A stretch of 64,000 nucleotides of DNA from Ancylobacter rudongensis (GCF_900100155.1 NZ_FMTP01000010.1:50108-114107), one strand, 5' to 3'. Positions 18,564 through 27,089 are shown, counted from the stretch's first letter. The notes: generated from the letters alone by a model not told the origin. Program-made: numbers and translations.

Positions 18564-18601
18564 TCAAGCAACAGAAATGCTCGATGAGCAGGAACGCAGC
18601 A

Positions 18602-19153
18602 ATGTCGACCTATCCGATAGCAGTAGATAGCGTCGCCCTTGAGCACAAGGGTGGCACGAAGGCGTATTATGTCACCCGCATCTCGACCAATGACGGGAGA
18701 CATCTCCTCGTCAATCGATGGGGAAAGGTCGGCGTCTTTGGTGAGGTCCAGGTCTTCAAGTTCACCGACAGAAAGACGGTCGAAAAAGAGTTCGAGAAGA
18801 AGATTCGCGCCAAGCGCACGGGTGGTTACGAGCTCAAGGCGAACGGCTCTGGATTGCCCAATCATGGCGCCGCAACCTTCGTGGCCTCCGACGCGCAGGA
18901 GCTCGTCAAGAAGCTCACCGTTCCCCTGTTCGACAAGCTCGGCAAGGACGCCATCAGCTTCCTCGACCCCGCGATCGACACCTCCCGCATGCGCGAGGCT
19001 GAACCTCCTCAGCTCGACGAGGAGGGTCGCAAGATCAATCGCAACACGGCGCGCAAGGCCGATCTGTCCGACGCGATCGCCGCCGAGAAGGAGGCCGAGC
19101 GCAAACAGGTCGAGCAGACCTACGCCAGCAATCCGCTCTTCGGGAGGTTCTAA
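18602..19153 (+). CDS. WGR-domain protein
   Basis: 183 residues from ATG 18602 (AGGAA 7 bp upstream; ATG 18584 is the alternative). Residues ~20-75 form a WGR domain with the diagnostic NRWGKVG. WGR domains bind nucleic acid, in PARPs at DNA ends and nicks. The ligase lies two genes downstream, which fits a role at breaks. The C-terminal half holds ARKADLSDAI, a motif shared with other phage proteins here, and ends QTYASNPLFGRF, echoed by the gene at 44376. Confidence 0.8.
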   Translation: MSTYPIAVDSVALEHKGGTKAYYVTRISTNDGRHLLVNRWGKVGVFGEVQVFKFTDRKTVEKEFEKKIRAKRTGGYELKANGSGLPNHGAATFVASDAQELVKKLTVPLFDKLGKDAISFLDPAIDTSRMREAEPPQLDEEGRKINRNTARKADLSDAIAAEKEAERKQVEQTYASNPLFGRF

Positions 19154-19716
19154 TGCGCAGGTTCAAGACGCTGGCGAGCGACAACCAGTTCTCGTTCATC
19201 TGCCCGATCTTCAACGTCGCCACGCGAATGGCCGCCTGCATGAAGCTGCGGGATCTCGTCTGGAAGGGAAAGGGCCCTGATGTTCGCAAGGGCTGCCAGG
19301 CGTGCATGAAGTCCAGCAAGTGCCCGGCCGCAGCGATCGTTGACCGCATTCACTACGGCGGGAAGGACGTCGCTGATGACTATGGCTCGGATCAGCCGGT
19401 CATGGGCAAGCTCGGTGCCGATGTGCTGGACCGCATCCGGCGCGTCATCGTGCAGGATGTCCATATCCAGCAGTGCGGGGTTCCGCCCGAAGAGCAACAG
19501 CTCATCCTGAGCGCCAATCCCCGCATCGACGAGCAGCTCAAGACCGCGCCGACCGACGGCAAGGCCAAGCGCTACGTTGCCTCCGATTACGAGGAGACGC
19601 CGCGACGCCGCGCGCCCAAGCCCAAGAGCGCGCCGCAGGACATCGCGTCGCCGGCACCCAGCAGCCGCGTCAACGACGCCGCCCGCACCGGCGATCTCGC
19701 CGCCGCCATCAGCTAA
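19153..19716 (+). CDS. Cysteine-containing protein with shared C-terminal motif
   Basis: 187 residues. The N-terminal half has five cysteines, including KGCQACMKSSKC, suggesting a zinc or iron-sulfur site. The C-terminal third is Pro/Arg/Lys-rich and probably disordered. The last residues, NDAARTGDLAAAIS, nearly repeat the C-terminus of the protein at 40848. Overlaps the WGR gene by 1 bp and precedes the ligase. Confidence 0.65.
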   Translation: MRRFKTLASDNQFSFICPIFNVATRMAACMKLRDLVWKGKGPDVRKGCQACMKSSKCPAAAIVDRIHYGGKDVADDYGSDQPVMGKLGADVLDRIRRVIVQDVHIQQCGVPPEEQQLILSANPRIDEQLKTAPTDGKAKRYVASDYEETPRRRAPKPKSAPQDIASPAPSSRVNDAARTGDLAAAIS

Positions 19717-19725
19717 GAGGACATC

Positions 19726-21252
19726 ATGGACGCCTATACCGTATCGCGCCGGATCGAGGAGATTGCGGCGACCGGCTCGCGCATCGAGAAGGAACGTCTC
19801 CTGAGCGAGCTCGCGGCCTCGGATCTCGGCAAGTTCGTGCTCAACTGGGCCTACAACCCGTTCATCACCTACGGCCTCACCGCTGCTCCCACGCCCAGCG
19901 ACGAGGAGCTCAATATCAACTTCCGCCGGGAGCTGATCGAGCCGCTGCTGCTCAAGCTCTCCCGGCGTGAACTGACAGGCAAGGCGGCCGAGCGCGAGGT
20001 TGGCGAGGTGATGCGCGCGCTCAATCCCGACGGCGCCCGCCTGCTCTATCTCGTCCTGTCCAAGGATCTGAAGTGCGGCATCGCCGAGACCACGATCAAC
20101 GCGGTGATGCCCGGCCTCATTCCGATCTTCTCGGTGATGCGTGCGCACACCTTTGACGTCAAGAAGGTCAAGTCCTGGCCGCAGAAGCTCGAATACAAGC
20201 TCGACGGCAACCGCAACACATTCATCGCCAAGGACGGCCACGGCGGTTTCTTCACCCGCACCGGCAAACGGGTGCTCTCGCTCGACTTCCTGGTGCAGGG
20301 TGTCCTCCGGGCCGCCCAGGTCGCTCTCGAAACCACGACGATGAAGGAGCTCCAGCGCACCCTGTCGCAGGACAATGGCCGCACCCTCAACTTCATGCTC
20401 GATGGCGAGGCGATGATGGGCCTGTTCGCCAACACGGGCGTCTTCAAGCGCACGACCGAGGACGCGGTCGGCGCCGAGCTGCACCTCTACGACATCATGT
20501 CGCTTCCTGACTTCGACGCGATCGGTTCGGTCGGCTACCCGCTCGAGCAGCGCCGCAAGATGCTGGTCGAGTTCGTGCGCCAGGCCAAGGCGGGCCTGCC
20601 CGAGAACCTCAAGGAGATGATCCAGATCTCGCCGCAGTTCTTCGTGAACAACGAGGCAGAGGTGCATGAATGGTTCGAGAAGGCGCGCGCCAAGACGCTC
20701 GCCTCCTACCTGGCGCGCGGCGATGCGCAGAAGGAAGCCGAGCTCGCGGCTGCGACCATCGACAAGGAAACCGGCAAGCCCAAGGTGCTCGAGGGCATCA
20801 TGGTCAAGGATCCGGGCGGGCTCTACGACAAGAAGAAGTCCTATGGCTGGATGAAGATGAAGGCCGAGGAGACCGAAGATCTGCGGATCGTCGGCTTCTA
20901 TAACGGCGAGGCCGGCAGCAAATACGAGTTCACGATGGGCGGCGCCATCGTCGAGCGCAATGGCGTGCTCATCCGCGTCGGAGGAGGGTGGTCCGACAAG
21001 GATCGTGCCGACTGTTGGGAGCTCTGGAAGCAGGATGCGGCGCTGCTCGGCATCGATCCGCTGGTTGGCTTCAAGCCGGGTGTCCACTTTGAGCTGGGGC
21101 GCATCAAGGCGGTAGAGGCCACGAACTTCCTCGGCCGGCTGCTCGAGGTCGAGTTCCACGAGGTGACACCCGACGGCTCGCTACGCCATCCCCGCGCGGT
21201 TCGTTTCCGCGACGACAAGGACGGCGAGCTCGAAACCCGTGAGGCAGCATGA
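19726..21252 (+). CDS. ATP-dependent DNA ligase
   Basis: 508 residues. The nucleotidyl-transfer motif YKLDGNR places the AMP-accepting lysine at about K158. Motif IV-like EGIMVKDPGG and motif V-like YGWMKMKAEETEDLRIVG follow, then a C-terminal OB domain (RVGGGWSDKDR). Seals nicks in replicating phage DNA. The 3' end overlaps the next gene by 4 bp. Confidence 0.92.
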   Translation: MDAYTVSRRIEEIAATGSRIEKERLLSELAASDLGKFVLNWAYNPFITYGLTAAPTPSDEELNINFRRELIEPLLLKLSRRELTGKAAEREVGEVMRALNPDGARLLYLVLSKDLKCGIAETTINAVMPGLIPIFSVMRAHTFDVKKVKSWPQKLEYKLDGNRNTFIAKDGHGGFFTRTGKRVLSLDFLVQGVLRAAQVALETTTMKELQRTLSQDNGRTLNFMLDGEAMMGLFANTGVFKRTTEDAVGAELHLYDIMSLPDFDAIGSVGYPLEQRRKMLVEFVRQAKAGLPENLKEMIQISPQFFVNNEAEVHEWFEKARAKTLASYLARGDAQKEAELAAATIDKETGKPKVLEGIMVKDPGGLYDKKKSYGWMKMKAEETEDLRIVGFYNGEAGSKYEFTMGGAIVERNGVLIRVGGGWSDKDRADCWELWKQDAALLGIDPLVGFKPGVHFELGRIKAVEATNFLGRLLEVEFHEVTPDGSLRHPRAVRFRDDKDGELETREAA

Positions 21253-21659
21253 CCGGCTACACCACAGCCGCCGCGCGCTATGCGGCGTCGCCCGGCTCCG
21301 CCACGCCCATTCCTCAATATGTCGAGGCGGTCTGGCAGGATACTTGGGGCCACCTCGCGCCAAAGCCCAGGGCCGTCTATCGCGGCTCTGTGCTCTTTAC
21401 CCTTGGCATTCATGGCGATCTCGTCGCCATCGACTGGTCCTTCAAGCTGGAGGATGACACGGAGCTCGTCGGCAGCCCGTGGTTCCACGAGGATCTGCAC
21501 GAACAGATGGCGATCTGGGCCGAGCAGAAGAAGTGGTTTTACGGTGGCATCTGGCGCTTCGACGGCTCGTTTGAGCGCCTGAAGAATGGCAAGAGCCGGT
21601 GGCGTGGTAAAGTTCGGCCCATGCGTGCTGTCTATCGGTTTGGTGGAATGACGAAATGA
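21249..21659 (+). CDS. Uncharacterised protein
   Basis: 136 residues, Trp-rich (9 Trp), predicted alpha/beta, soluble. No recognised domain. Overlaps the ligase and the following gene by 4 bp each, so it is part of the same operon. Confidence 0.6.
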   Translation: MTGYTTAAARYAASPGSATPIPQYVEAVWQDTWGHLAPKPRAVYRGSVLFTLGIHGDLVAIDWSFKLEDDTELVGSPWFHEDLHEQMAIWAEQKKWFYGGIWRFDGSFERLKNGKSRWRGKVRPMRAVYRFGGMTK

Positions 21660-21871
21660 TGCAGACGGGCGATCTCCAGCCGGGTCTCAAGCTGGCAATC
21701 CGCCAGGCCACCAACACGATCAGTCGCGTCACCTATGAGATCGAGGTTGAGATCGTCTGGGTTGAGAACGGCCATGTTCATTATCGGCGAATCGGTGACG
21801 GCGCGGTCAAGCAAACGCCCATCGAGCGCTTCCTCGACGTGGTGAATAACCAGCCGCCTGCGCACCGCTGA
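21656..21871 (+). CDS. Uncharacterised small protein
   Basis: 71 residues, beta-rich (YEIEVEIVWVENGHVHYRRI). Last gene of the + strand operon; its stop is 2 bp from the end of the convergent - strand repC-like gene, with no room for a conventional terminator between them. Confidence 0.6.
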   Translation: MMQTGDLQPGLKLAIRQATNTISRVTYEIEVEIVWVENGHVHYRRIGDGAVKQTPIERFLDVVNNQPPAHR

Positions 21872-21873
21872 AC

Positions 21874-23010
21874 TCACTCCCGCGGCCGTCGATTTCGCAG
21901 AATGAGCTTGTGAATTTCAGCCTCGAAGTTCACGCGGCCCTCCTTGATCAGCCGGCACATCGAGCGGAAATAGCCACCCGGATTCTGGATCGGCCGCGCC
22001 CCTGGCGCCGGCCGGTTCTGCATTTGCACCACCCATAGCAGCACGCCGGCCGCCAGCACGGGACCGATCGCCGCGATGCCCTCGCCCCAGGCGTCGGCAT
22101 GCACGCCGAACCCGCCGCGGTGCCGCGCCGCCTCGTTCACGAGATCCCGCTCGTTGTGGATGGGCTCCAAATAGGCGAGGGCGTCCGGGCACGCTTTGAG
22201 CAGGTCACTGAGCGTGGTCTGGGAGGCGCGAGGCGGCTGCCCCTCACACTTCGAAGGCTCCTTGTTACAAGACTGGTCAAGGGATTCGTTGTTATTGTCT
22301 TTCTGCCGGCATTCATTGCCGCCATAGGCGGTATTGTATTGAGCCTCGGCTTCGCCGCGCAGCGCCTTCCAGGCGCCAAGGAAGGGCTCCGGCGAGCGAG
22401 AGGGGCTGCGCCGCGGCGTTTCCTTCGCCAGACGCTCATACCGCTCCCTCAGCGGGCCGATGTTCAGTCGTGGAAACCACTCGGCCAGCGTGTTGAGCAC
22501 CTCGAGCGTGGCGCGCCGGTCGATGGTGATCTGGTCGAAGCCGCGCTCATTCTCGCGCTCGTGCTCCTGCAGTGCGGTGAGCTGCTGCTGCCACTCCTCC
22601 TGGCGCTCGATGAGAGGGGAGAGGTCGAAGCCATAGGCGGTGACGATCTGGCCCTTGGCGTTGCGCTGGGCGAAGCGCTTGCCGTTGGGCGAGTCCTTGG
22701 CGCGCAGAATGCCCATGGTGATCAGCTGGCGCGCGGCCAGGCGCACCGTGCGCTCCCCGAGCCCTGTGCGCTCGCACAGCAGCTCGTTGGATGGCCACAC
22801 CAGCATCCGGCCCTCGATGGGCCGGCCGGCGTAGAAGGTGCACAGGGTTTCGAGCACGAAGCGCGCCGCAGCCGTCGGCTGCATCACACGCGCGCACAGG
22901 CGCGCCGCCTCGAAAAGCTCCAGCTTCTCGGCCTTCTTGATCTCGGCCGGCGTCGGGCCGACAGGCGGCAATGACCGCCAGCCCGTGGACTGCGTTCTCA
23001 TCCGATTCAT
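21874..23010 (-). CDS. RepC-type replication initiator
   Basis: 378 residues if started at ATG 23010; an in-frame GTG at 23118 lies inside an inverted repeat and gives 414 residues. The core matches RepC of alphaproteobacterial repABC plasmids: GWRSLPPVGPTPAE, then LVWPSNELLCERTGLGERTVRLAARQL (winged-helix), then AKDSPNGKRFAQRNAKGQI and AYGFDLSPLIER. RepC binds an origin usually inside its own gene. No RepA or RepB partner is seen. It is one of the few - strand genes and is divergent from the XRE repressor. Confidence 0.82.
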   Translation of the reverse strand: MNRMRTQSTGWRSLPPVGPTPAEIKKAEKLELFEAARLCARVMQPTAAARFVLETLCTFYAGRPIEGRMLVWPSNELLCERTGLGERTVRLAARQLITMGILRAKDSPNGKRFAQRNAKGQIVTAYGFDLSPLIERQEEWQQQLTALQEHERENERGFDQITIDRRATLEVLNTLAEWFPRLNIGPLRERYERLAKETPRRSPSRSPEPFLGAWKALRGEAEAQYNTAYGGNECRQKDNNNESLDQSCNKEPSKCEGQPPRASQTTLSDLLKACPDALAYLEPIHNERDLVNEAARHRGGFGVHADAWGEGIAAIGPVLAAGVLLWVVQMQNRPAPGARPIQNPGGYFRSMCRLIKEGRVNFEAEIHKLILRNRRPRE

Positions 23011-23068
23011 CCCGATCTGCGGGACAAAGCTCCGCCCTCCCTCGCCAGTGCGAGAGTTGACAAACCAG

Positions 23069-23120
23069 CGGTGATTCGGGATAAATCGAACCTGCGAGAA
23101 CGGTGGTTCCCGAATCACCG
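23069..23120. repeat. 13-bp inverted repeat, iteron-like, at the repC-like start
   Basis: CGGTGATTCGGGA (23069-23081) is the exact reverse complement of TCCCGAATCACCG (23108-23120), with a 26-bp spacer. A third, nearly identical copy is at 23421-23432. Copies of one sequence beside a replication initiator may be binding sites for it or for the adjacent RHH protein. Confidence 0.7.
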
Positions 23121-23127
23121 AGAATTC

Positions 23128-23161
23128 AAAAGGCTCCCAGACGGCAATCTGGGGGCCTTTT
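23128..23161 (-). terminator. Rho-independent terminator of the RHH gene (bidirectional shape)
   Basis: AAAAGGCTCCCAGA and TCTGGGGGCCTTTT pair over 14 positions with one wobble and a 6-nt loop. It has an A tract on one side and a T tract on the other. It lies just after the stop of the - strand RHH gene and before the repC-like start. Confidence 0.8.
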
Positions 23162-23172
23162 CGCTTTGTGCC

Positions 23173-23382
23173 CTACCTCATTTCCTCCACGAAGCGGCTC
23201 ACGGCGGCAGATATCGCCTCGGAGCGGTTCTTGAACTGCCCGGCACGGACGGCCTCATCCAGCCGCTCGGTTAGGGTGTTCTCAACCCAGATCGAAAGCT
23301 GCTTGCGACCCTCAGCTTCCCGCGCTTGGCGGTAGGCGGCGGATCGTTTACGAGCGAGGGCTGTCTGCACAGTATTCACCAC
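23173..23382 (-). CDS. Ribbon-helix-helix DNA-binding protein
   Basis: 69 residues. The pattern KQLSIWVENTLTERLDEAVRAGQ then NRSEAISAAVSRFVEEM is the strand-helix-helix of CopG/Arc-type repressors; the beta strand is LSIWVE. It lies just upstream of the repC-like gene in the same direction but is separated from it by a terminator, suggesting control of repC readthrough or of the nearby repeats. Confidence 0.8.
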   Translation of the reverse strand: MVNTVQTALARKRSAAYRQAREAEGRKQLSIWVENTLTERLDEAVRAGQFKNRSEAISAAVSRFVEEMR

Positions 23383-23420
23383 CAGTGGACGCTTGGTGTC
23401 GCTAGTGATGTCCGATTCGT

Positions 23421-23432
23421 GGCGATTCGGGA
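23421..23432 (+). repeat. Third iteron-like copy
   Basis: GGCGATTCGGGA differs by one base from the GGTGATTCGGGA copies at 23070 and (reverse) 23108. It lies upstream of the RHH gene start. Confidence 0.55.
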
Positions 23433-23543
23433 AGGGCGTTTCTAGGAACGCCTCGCAGGACGCGCCGGGCGCCGGCTATATCCAGGATTCGCAGAAGGAA
23501 GATTATGGAAAGTAAGCCTTTGATTTAACTAATGAATTTGTTA

Positions 23544-23572
23544 ACCATAGCCCATTGACGCCCCGTGGACAA
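23544..23572 (-). promoter_or_regulatory. Candidate sigma-70 promoter for the RHH/repC genes
   Basis: On the - strand, TTGTCC and TATGGT are 17 bp apart and the -10 is preceded by GC, as in alphaproteobacterial housekeeping promoters. Confidence 0.4.
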
Positions 23573-23606
23573 TCACCTTTCCAATGGCGCCTTCTGGAGA
23601 AAAAAG

Positions 23607-23624
23607 TATGTGTGCATTGACTTA
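23607..23624 (-). promoter_or_regulatory. 18-bp dyad operator O7
   Basis: Read on the - strand: TAAGTCAATGCACACATA. It lies between the - strand candidate promoter and the + strand XRE promoter, where a bound protein could affect both. Confidence 0.65.
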
Positions 23625-23672
23625 CTTTCGATCTCTCATTAGGCGTAAGGGCATTCCTGCCTGCCTTTCTCG

Positions 23673-23696
23673 ACCCCACGACGCGCTCGCTATATC
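23673..23696 (+). promoter_or_regulatory. Phage-type promoter of the XRE gene
   Basis: ACCCC (23673-23677), 13 bp, TATATC (23691-23696), 48 bp before the XRE ATG. Confidence 0.65.
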
Positions 23697-23744
23697 TGAA
23701 TTAATGAGACGCTCGAGCAACGAGAACAACGAGGAATTAAGAAA

Positions 23745-24200
23745 ATGAAGCGTTCCGGGAAGTCCGACACCTTGGCGGCCAAGCGCCTTAGCTTGCGCGA
23801 TTTCGTAATCCAGCGGGTTGACGAGCTCAAGCCGCGGAAGAGCCAGAAGGACATCGCGGCCGAGGCGGGCTATCCCAGCCAGAACATGATCTCCCAGCTG
23901 AAGCTGGGCACCAGCAAATTGGCGATCGATCGCGTGCCCCTGCTCGCCAAGGCTCTCGACGTCGATCCCGCCTATCTGCTTCGCCTGGCTTTTGGGCAGT
24001 ATTATACCGGGGAGACGATCGAGTTCCTCGACCAGGTCTACACCGGCCAGACCACAGATAACGAGCGCGAGATCCTGAACTTCATCCGAGAGGTTTCGGG
24101 CGATCGCGACCCCAAGCTGAACGAGGGCTCAAAGGCGCTGCTGCGCGAAGCGTTCGGTGTTGCCTCCGCCGATGAAGACACAACCGCCCAGAGCGCCTGA
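23745..24200 (+). CDS. XRE-family HTH regulator
   Basis: 151 residues. An HTH_3 domain occupies about residues 25-80 (SQKDIAAEAGYPSQNMISQL as the recognition unit, then DRVPLLAKALDVDPAYLLRL). The C-terminal part is acidic and may oligomerise. Dyad copies lie on both sides (23607 and 24281), and a terminator follows, so it is a single-gene unit. It is the best candidate in this window for the protein that binds the 18-bp dyads. That link is inferred from position. Confidence 0.85.
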   Translation: MKRSGKSDTLAAKRLSLRDFVIQRVDELKPRKSQKDIAAEAGYPSQNMISQLKLGTSKLAIDRVPLLAKALDVDPAYLLRLAFGQYYTGETIEFLDQVYTGQTTDNEREILNFIREVSGDRDPKLNEGSKALLREAFGVASADEDTTAQSA

Positions 24201-24241
24201 CAACTTCTGCGTCGCTCGTTGTTGCTTCGCCAATAAGGCTG

Positions 24242-24267
24242 AAAGCCCGTCTGCACGGGCTTTTTAT
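24242..24267 (+). terminator. Rho-independent terminator after the XRE gene
   Basis: AAAGCCCGT (24242-24250), loop CTGC, ACGGGCTTT (24255-24263), then TTATTT. The clearest intrinsic terminator in the window. Confidence 0.92.
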
Positions 24268-24280
24268 TTCCATTCCAACA

Positions 24281-24298
24281 TAAGTGACTAATCACTTA
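24281..24298 (+). promoter_or_regulatory. Perfect 18-bp dyad operator O8
   Basis: TAAGTGA-CTAA-TCACTTA: both 7-bp arms are exact reverse complements. It heads the long operon from 24323. A -10-like CATAAG overlaps its left arm, as in the copy at 54657. Confidence 0.85.
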
Positions 24299-24322
24299 TT
24301 TCAGGGTCAGTGAGAAATCGAA

Positions 24323-24592
24323 ATGGCAGTGACGGAAGCGATTCCTACCGAAGCAATGATGGATCCTGCTGAGGCATACGAGTTGGCGTCGACGCTCGTT
24401 CGCCAGGATCGGGTCGAGCTCGAAGGTGTTGATGTGATCAGTGGTTATCATCGGGAATGGGGTTTTGTGACCATCGTCATTCCTTCCTTTGGTCGGTCCC
24501 TCGTCGTCAAGCCTCTCGCAGGACACGATGCTTTCGATCACCGGGAGACATCTAGCCTTTTGCAGTCCAATATGCTCTCGCGTATTGATTGA
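24323..24592 (+). CDS. Uncharacterised small protein
   Basis: 89 residues, no recognised domain, predicted alpha then beta (GFVTIVIPSFGRSLVVKPL). First gene after the perfect operator O8, 31 bp ahead of the VWA gene. Its codon usage is slightly less GC-rich than its neighbours. Confidence 0.6.
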   Translation: MAVTEAIPTEAMMDPAEAYELASTLVRQDRVELEGVDVISGYHREWGFVTIVIPSFGRSLVVKPLAGHDAFDHRETSSLLQSNMLSRID

Positions 24593-24623
24593 ATACTGAG
24601 CAATAACAAGAGAGAGCGCGACA

Positions 24624-27002
24624 ATGAACCGTGAGATCATCGAGCTTCGCGAGGTTATTCAGAAGCTCGTGCCGCTTCTGACCAATCGTGGTCTCAAGGT
24701 CACCCAGCGCGGCAGCCAGGCATTCGTGCTCACGGATCTGCGCACGCGCCAGCCTGTGTCGGTCAATATCCCGAGCGTCGGCGATGGCGCCTCGCCCGAG
24801 TTCATCCGCGCCATCCAGGGCTTCATCGATCACGAGGTCGCCCACGTTCTCATCACCGACTGGAACTATTACGGAGGCGGCCCGACGCCGCAGGAGGCGA
24901 AAGATCCGAAGGTTCGCGCCTTCCAGAACACCCACAACATCGTCGAGGACACGATGATTGAGCGGGAGATCGTCAAGATCTTCCCGGGCTCCGAGCGCAA
25001 CATTAGCGATACCCGCAAGTTCTTCCTCGAGCGCATCACCTCCGAGGCGCTCAAGACGGCCAAGAACGAGCAGGAAGCTTTCATCTATCTCCTGGTGCCG
25101 GCGATGCGCGCGCTTGCCGGCCACGTCGAGATGGAAGACTACATGGACCGCGGCGGCCACTGGAAGAACCCGCTTGTCGACAATCTGGTGAACAGCCTCA
25201 AGCCGTCGACGCTCGCGGCGCTCAAGACCTGCAGCAGCACCAAGGAAACGCTGGAGATCGCGCGCGAGGTCCACGAGATCCTGTATCCGCCGGCTCCGCC
25301 CGCACCGCCGGCTCCGGCGCCCTCTCCTGAGAAGGGTGATGGGGAGGATAAGCCGGACGACACCGCCGGTCCCGGCGAGGGCGACAAGGAGCGCAAGCAC
25401 GAAGAGGCTGGTGACGATGGCGAGGGTGAAGCTGCGCCCGACGCTGAGAATGGTGAGGACGAAGACAAGCCGGAAGACGCCGAGGGCAGCGAAGACGAAG
25501 AGGCCGAGGCGGCCGGCACTGAGGATGATGACGACTCCGAAGATGCTGAGGAAGAGGCTCCGCAATCCGCCGCACCCGAGGGCGAAGATGAGGATGAGGA
25601 GTCCAAGGACGACGCTGGTGATCAGGACGATGACGGCCGCGACGGCGACAGCGGCAAGGATGGCGAGAGCCAGGAAAAGGATGACGCGGGCGAGAGCGGT
25701 AAGAGCTCTGCCGGCGACGACGCCGACGATGACGCTGAGGATGGCGCGGTCGGTGGCGCCGAGGGCGATGAAGATGGCGAGGACCAGGCCGACGGCTCCG
25801 GTGCCTCTGGTGACGATGAGGGCGGTGAAGGTGGCGCCGGTGGCGCAGGTGAGAACGAAGACGGCGAGCAGTCCGACGACAGCTCTGCCGGCTCCACGCC
25901 GCAGGTCATCACCGCCGGCGCTGATGGCGGCGGCGTAGGTGAGATTGAGACGGCGGATGAGAGTGACGACAAGAAGGGCGGCGGAGGCGGTGTCGGCAAT
26001 GCCGCCGGCAAGTCCATGTTCGAGTTCAAGGACGACGCCTTCGAGGGACAGGATCTCTCGGCCCAGATCGCCGTCTTGATCTCCGAAGAAGCGGTCGAGG
26101 CGCTCGATCGCGACCACTACACCGTCTTCACCCGCGAGCTCGACAAGATCGCGCCGCTGGTTCCGCCGGAGAAGATCAACGATAGGTGGATTCCGGATAT
26201 GGAGGACGAGGTTCGCTCCATGACCAGCCGGATGCAGAAGGACATTGAGCGCCTGATGGCGGCTCAGTCCTACATCATCCGCACGCCCGGTCATCGCGCG
26301 GGCAAACTGCATGCGCCTTCGCTCTACCGGGTGCCGCAGGGCGACGGCCGTGTGTTCTCGCAGCGCGAGGAGCACAAGTCGAAGGACACCGCCGTGATGC
26401 TCCTGATCGACAATTCCGGCTCGATGAAGGGCCAGAAGATGCGCCTTGCGATGATGGCGGGTTACGCTCTCTCGACGACACTGGAGCGCGTCAGCATCGC
26501 TCATGAGGTGATCGGGTTCACGACCGGCGACTATTACGGCATCCCCAGTTCCCTGCAGGAGGCCATGCAGGAGGACGCTCGCAAGTCTGGCGTCCGGTGG
26601 GACCGGATGCTGCCGATCGTCATGCCCGTCTACAAGGAGTTCGACGAGCGGGTGACGCCCCTGGTCAAGAAGCGCATCGCCTACTCCATGAATGCGCAGA
26701 ACGGCCTGCAGGGCAATATCGATGGCGAGAGCCTCGAGTATGCGGCCATGCGGCTCATCAAGCGGCGCGAAAAGCGCAAGGTTATGCTCGTGCTCTCCGA
26801 CGGTCAGCCGGCTGGCTCCAACCACGCCGGCCCGCACCTGAAATACGTGGTCCAGAACCTCACAAAGATCGGGATCGAGACCATCGGCATCGGCATCATG
26901 GACCGCGCTGTGGAGCGCTACTACCCCAAGAGCGTGGTCCTCAACAATGTGTCAGAGCTGCCCAATGAAGTGATGGGCGCTCTCAAGAAAATCCTTCAGT
27001 GA
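24624..27002 (+). CDS. CobT-like protein: HExxH metallopeptidase-like domain plus VWA
   Basis: 792 residues in three parts. The N-terminal region has DHEVAH (H70, H74), an HExxH-like zinc-peptidase motif, followed by NTHNIVEDTMIERE, as in putative metallopeptidase/VWA proteins. Residues ~235-445 are extremely acidic low-complexity sequence (Glu/Asp/Gly). The C-terminal von Willebrand A domain has a complete MIDAS start DNSGSMKG (about residue 596). Annotated elsewhere as cobaltochelatase CobT, but without CobN a chaperone/remodelling role with the AAA+ ATPase downstream is more likely. Confidence 0.85.
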   Translation: MNREIIELREVIQKLVPLLTNRGLKVTQRGSQAFVLTDLRTRQPVSVNIPSVGDGASPEFIRAIQGFIDHEVAHVLITDWNYYGGGPTPQEAKDPKVRAFQNTHNIVEDTMIEREIVKIFPGSERNISDTRKFFLERITSEALKTAKNEQEAFIYLLVPAMRALAGHVEMEDYMDRGGHWKNPLVDNLVNSLKPSTLAALKTCSSTKETLEIAREVHEILYPPAPPAPPAPAPSPEKGDGEDKPDDTAGPGEGDKERKHEEAGDDGEGEAAPDAENGEDEDKPEDAEGSEDEEAEAAGTEDDDDSEDAEEEAPQSAAPEGEDEDEESKDDAGDQDDDGRDGDSGKDGESQEKDDAGESGKSSAGDDADDDAEDGAVGGAEGDEDGEDQADGSGASGDDEGGEGGAGGAGENEDGEQSDDSSAGSTPQVITAGADGGGVGEIETADESDDKKGGGGGVGNAAGKSMFEFKDDAFEGQDLSAQIAVLISEEAVEALDRDHYTVFTRELDKIAPLVPPEKINDRWIPDMEDEVRSMTSRMQKDIERLMAAQSYIIRTPGHRAGKLHAPSLYRVPQGDGRVFSQREEHKSKDTAVMLLIDNSGSMKGQKMRLAMMAGYALSTTLERVSIAHEVIGFTTGDYYGIPSSLQEAMQEDARKSGVRWDRMLPIVMPVYKEFDERVTPLVKKRIAYSMNAQNGLQGNIDGESLEYAAMRLIKRREKRKVMLVLSDGQPAGSNHAGPHLKYVVQNLTKIGIETIGIGIMDRAVERYYPKSVVLNNVSELPNEVMGALKKILQ

Positions 27003-27071
27003 CAGCACCTTAGCCGTCACGAAAGAATCTGGCGGGATTCGCATTTGGTCGCTTGTGACCCAAGCTAAAAG

Positions 27072-27089
27072 TAAGTATGTAGATACATG
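27072..27089 (+). promoter_or_regulatory. 18-bp dyad operator O9
   Basis: TAAGTATGTAGATACATG, in the gap before the CobS-like gene. It overlaps an upstream in-frame ATG (27087), which argues for the start at 27132. Confidence 0.65.

Larger units (their letters stand above)
23383..23744. other. 362-bp divergent control region
   Basis: Holds no gene. It contains the third iteron-like copy (23421-23432), an AT-rich stretch (about 23510-23550), a candidate - strand promoter TTGTCC-N17-TATGGT (23544-23572), dyad operator O7 (23607-23624) and a + strand phage-type promoter (23673-23696). It separates the - strand RHH/repC genes from the + strand XRE gene and has the layout of a genetic switch. Confidence 0.65.

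Noticed and set aside
24281..24298. 18-bp dyads as RNA hairpins in leaders
   Set aside because: Many copies have arms that do not pair, and at most promoters transcription would start inside the dyad, leaving an incomplete stem. A DNA operator explains this better.
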